Shown in pieces: positions 5,109 to 6,460 of a stretch of DNA of 6,460 nucleotides (positions within the stretch are counted from its first letter, which is position 1; the number at the start of each line of letters is the position of its first letter). Source of the DNA: Spirochaetaceae bacterium (GTDB lineage Bacteria; Spirochaetota; Spirochaetia; Treponematales; Breznakiellaceae); assembly GCA_031273985.1 (NCBI GenBank), contig JAISQV010000109.1, positions 1 through 6,460 on the forward strand, written 5' to 3'. Under the pieces are notes generated by a model. The model saw only the letters and a program-made list of their open reading frames with translations, was not told the DNA's origin and made no database searches. The position numbers were made by a program, and so were the translations under genes.

Positions 5109-6460
5109 ATGAATCATTTTTTACTCCGGCCGTCAAGGTCCCCTGTGTCCAGGCCTCCCGTGGCGTTCCTGCTGCTTTCGGTTTTAACCCTCGGCTTGTT
5201 CCTCCATTCCTGCGCCGGCTTTGGGGGCTCACAGAGTACTTACGGCGGCCTCGGGGAATCCGCCGATCCCATACCGTTCATGAGTGCCGTTCGGACAGGA
5301 AAACTACCCAACGGGCTGACTTACTATATCCTCAAAAACAGTAAACCCGAAAACCGGGCTTCCCTTGCCCTGGCGGTTCATGCCGGTTCAATTATGGAGC
5401 AGGATGACGAGCAGGGGCTGGCTCACTTTGTGGAACACATGAGTTTTAACGGCACGGCCCGTTTCCCCGAAGCGGAACTCCGCAATTACCTCCGCTCCCT
5501 GGGAATGCGCTTCGGCGCGGACCTGAACGCGTATACCTACTACGATGAAACGGTGTACCGGCTCGACACTCCCGTGGAAACCAGCGAAGGGGGGATCAAG
5601 CGTATCCCCGCCAGGGCCCTGGCAATTCTGGACGACTGGACCCACGCCGTTACCTTTGCCCCCCAGGATGTAGAGGATGAACGGGCAATCATTCTGGAGG
5701 AATACCGGGCCTACCTTGGCGCGGGCGAGCGGGTTTCCCGGCGTATGCTCCCGGTACTGCTCCACGACTCCATCTACGCCGAACGGCTTCCCATAGGCCT
5801 GCCGGAGATCATTGAGACTGTGCCGGCGGAAAGACTGTTGAATTTCTACCGGACCTGGTACCGCCCCGACAATATGGCGGTGATCATCGTGGGGGATTTT
5901 GACGACGCCGCGCTGGAAGCGGAGCTTGCCTCCCAGTTTACCGCGCCCGCGCCCGCAACACCCCCGACTGCCCGGCCCGATACGGAACTTCCCCCGCCGG
6001 TAAAAAACAGTATCCGTGTGGAGATTATCACGGACCCCGAATTCCCCTACACGCGGATCGATGCGTACTACAAAACCAGGCCCGGCGAGCGGGGCACGAA
6101 TCTTGCCTACTACCGGGAGCAGGTGATGCGGGATATCGTCAACCGCATCATTTCCCGGCGCTTCGAGAATGCTTCGAGCGATCCCGCCACGCCCTACGCC
6201 GATGCCGGAACCTGGGAAACCCGCTACGGCAGGACCGGGCGTTTTTACGTGATGGCGGCCATTTCCAAACCCGAGCTGTCCCGTGAAAGCCTCCGGGCGC
6301 TGCTGCGGGAAAAGGAATCCATCCTGCGCTACGGATTCACGGCATCGGAAATCGATCTTGCCAAGCGGGCGCTGCTTTCAGAGCTGCGGCGCAGGGCCTC
6401 CGAGCAGGACCGTCAGGAGTCGCGGTCATACCTCGAACAATTCCAGGAACATTTTCTGCG
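5109..6460 (+). CDS. M16 family zinc metalloprotease, predicted lipoprotein, N-terminal half; runs off the right edge
   Basis: The frame is open for 450 codons to the window end. A basic N-terminus (RPSRSPVSR), a hydrophobic stretch (residues 18-32) and FLHSC (Cys35) form a lipoprotein signal with a relaxed, spirochete-style lipobox. The mature part starts with KLPNGLTYYILKN, typical of the M16 N-terminal domain. The inverted zinc motif is HFVEH (His106, Glu109 catalytic base, His110) in GLAHFVEHMSFNGT. GADLNAYTYYDETVY (136-150) and VEDERAIILEEYR follow, with Glu191 and the likely third zinc ligand Glu198. This pattern matches PqqL-like M16 peptidases of about 900 residues, so roughly half is missing, including the C-terminal domain that completes the substrate chamber. 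The role is probably peptide degradation in the envelope. The ATG at 5109 follows an in-frame TGA; a GTG at 5145 with its own Shine-Dalgarno is the alternative start. Confidence 0.9.
   Translation, partial: MNHFLLRPSRSPVSRPPVAFLLLSVLTLGLFLHSCAGFGGSQSTYGGLGESADPIPFMSAVRTGKLPNGLTYYILKNSKPENRASLALAVHAGSIMEQDDEQGLAHFVEHMSFNGTARFPEAELRNYLRSLGMRFGADLNAYTYYDETVYRLDTPVETSEGGIKRIPARALAILDDWTHAVTFAPQDVEDERAIILEEYRAYLGAGERVSRRMLPVLLHDSIYAERLPIGLPEIIETVPAERLLNFYRTWYRPDNMAVIIVGDFDDAALEAELASQFTAPAPATPPTARPDTELPPPVKNSIRVEIITDPEFPYTRIDAYYKTRPGERGTNLAYYREQVMRDIVNRIISRRFENASSDPATPYADAGTWETRYGRTGRFYVMAAISKPELSRESLRALLREKESILRYGFTASEIDLAKRALLSELRRRASEQDRQESRSYLEQFQEHFL
5135..5138 (+). promoter_or_regulatory. Alternative ribosome binding site for an internal GTG start of the M16 gene
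   Basis: AAGG is placed 6 bases before an in-frame GTG at 5145 (codon 13 of the longer frame). The shorter product still has a full lipoprotein signal (SRPPVAFLLLSV up to Cys). With transcription from about 5110 this gives a normal short leader. By contrast, GAGG at 5104-5107 is only one base from the upstream ATG and lies before the predicted transcript start. Confidence 0.4.

Noticed and set aside
5093..5344. ATG at 5093 opening an 83-codon frame
   Set aside because: It is out of frame with the M16 peptidase, which has a clear signal peptide and HFVEH motif in the frame of the ATG at 5109.

Overview
The window reads as part of a spirochete chromosome, most likely a termite-gut-type Treponema. 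This is an inference from the gene set (an envelope transglutaminase, a TPR exported protein and an M16 lipoprotein with a relaxed lipobox) and the overall style of the sequence; no rRNA or other phylogenetic marker is present to prove it. The coding half is GC-rich, while the leftmost gene and the first part of the intergenic region are visibly richer in A+T.

Layout. (1) Positions 1-419, minus strand: the N-terminal 139 residues of a NYN (PIN-like nuclease) domain protein, running off the left edge, with a TTGCCT-N17-TATACT promoter so close to the ATG that the mRNA should be nearly leaderless. (2) Positions about 456-920: a non-coding stretch of roughly 460 bp between divergent genes, packed with inverted repeats. 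The left part holds three A/T-edged perfect hairpins that share CCCAAAAC/GTTTTGGG arms. The right part is very GC-rich and ends in an 11-bp perfect palindrome. (3) Positions 923-951: a TTGACA-N17-TAGAGT promoter reading right, followed by a strong Shine-Dalgarno and a possible 33-codon leader ORF that is in the same reading frame as the next gene. (4) Positions 1083-3284: a 733-aa polytopic membrane transglutaminase-like protein of the TgpA/DUF3488 type with an intact Cys-His-Asp triad. (5) Positions 3281-5089: a 602-aa exported TPR protein, translationally coupled to the transglutaminase by an ATGA overlap. (6) Positions 5109-6460: the first 450 residues of an M16 zinc metalloprotease (PqqL-like, HFVEH motif), probably a lipoprotein, running off the right edge. 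It has its own TTTACC-N17-TATACT promoter overlapping the end of the TPR gene.

The three rightward genes look like one cell-envelope module: a membrane-anchored transglutaminase/protease facing the periplasm, a periplasmic TPR scaffold coupled to it, and an outward-facing lipoprotein peptidase that can also be transcribed separately. The MoxR ATPase and DUF58 genes that usually accompany this transglutaminase type are not next to it here. A joint function is inferred from context only. The points most worth a second look are the hairpin-packed intergenic region, the in-frame leader ORF, the repeated CTAKASTNAG promoter signature with near-leaderless starts, and the unassigned C-terminal half of the TPR protein.
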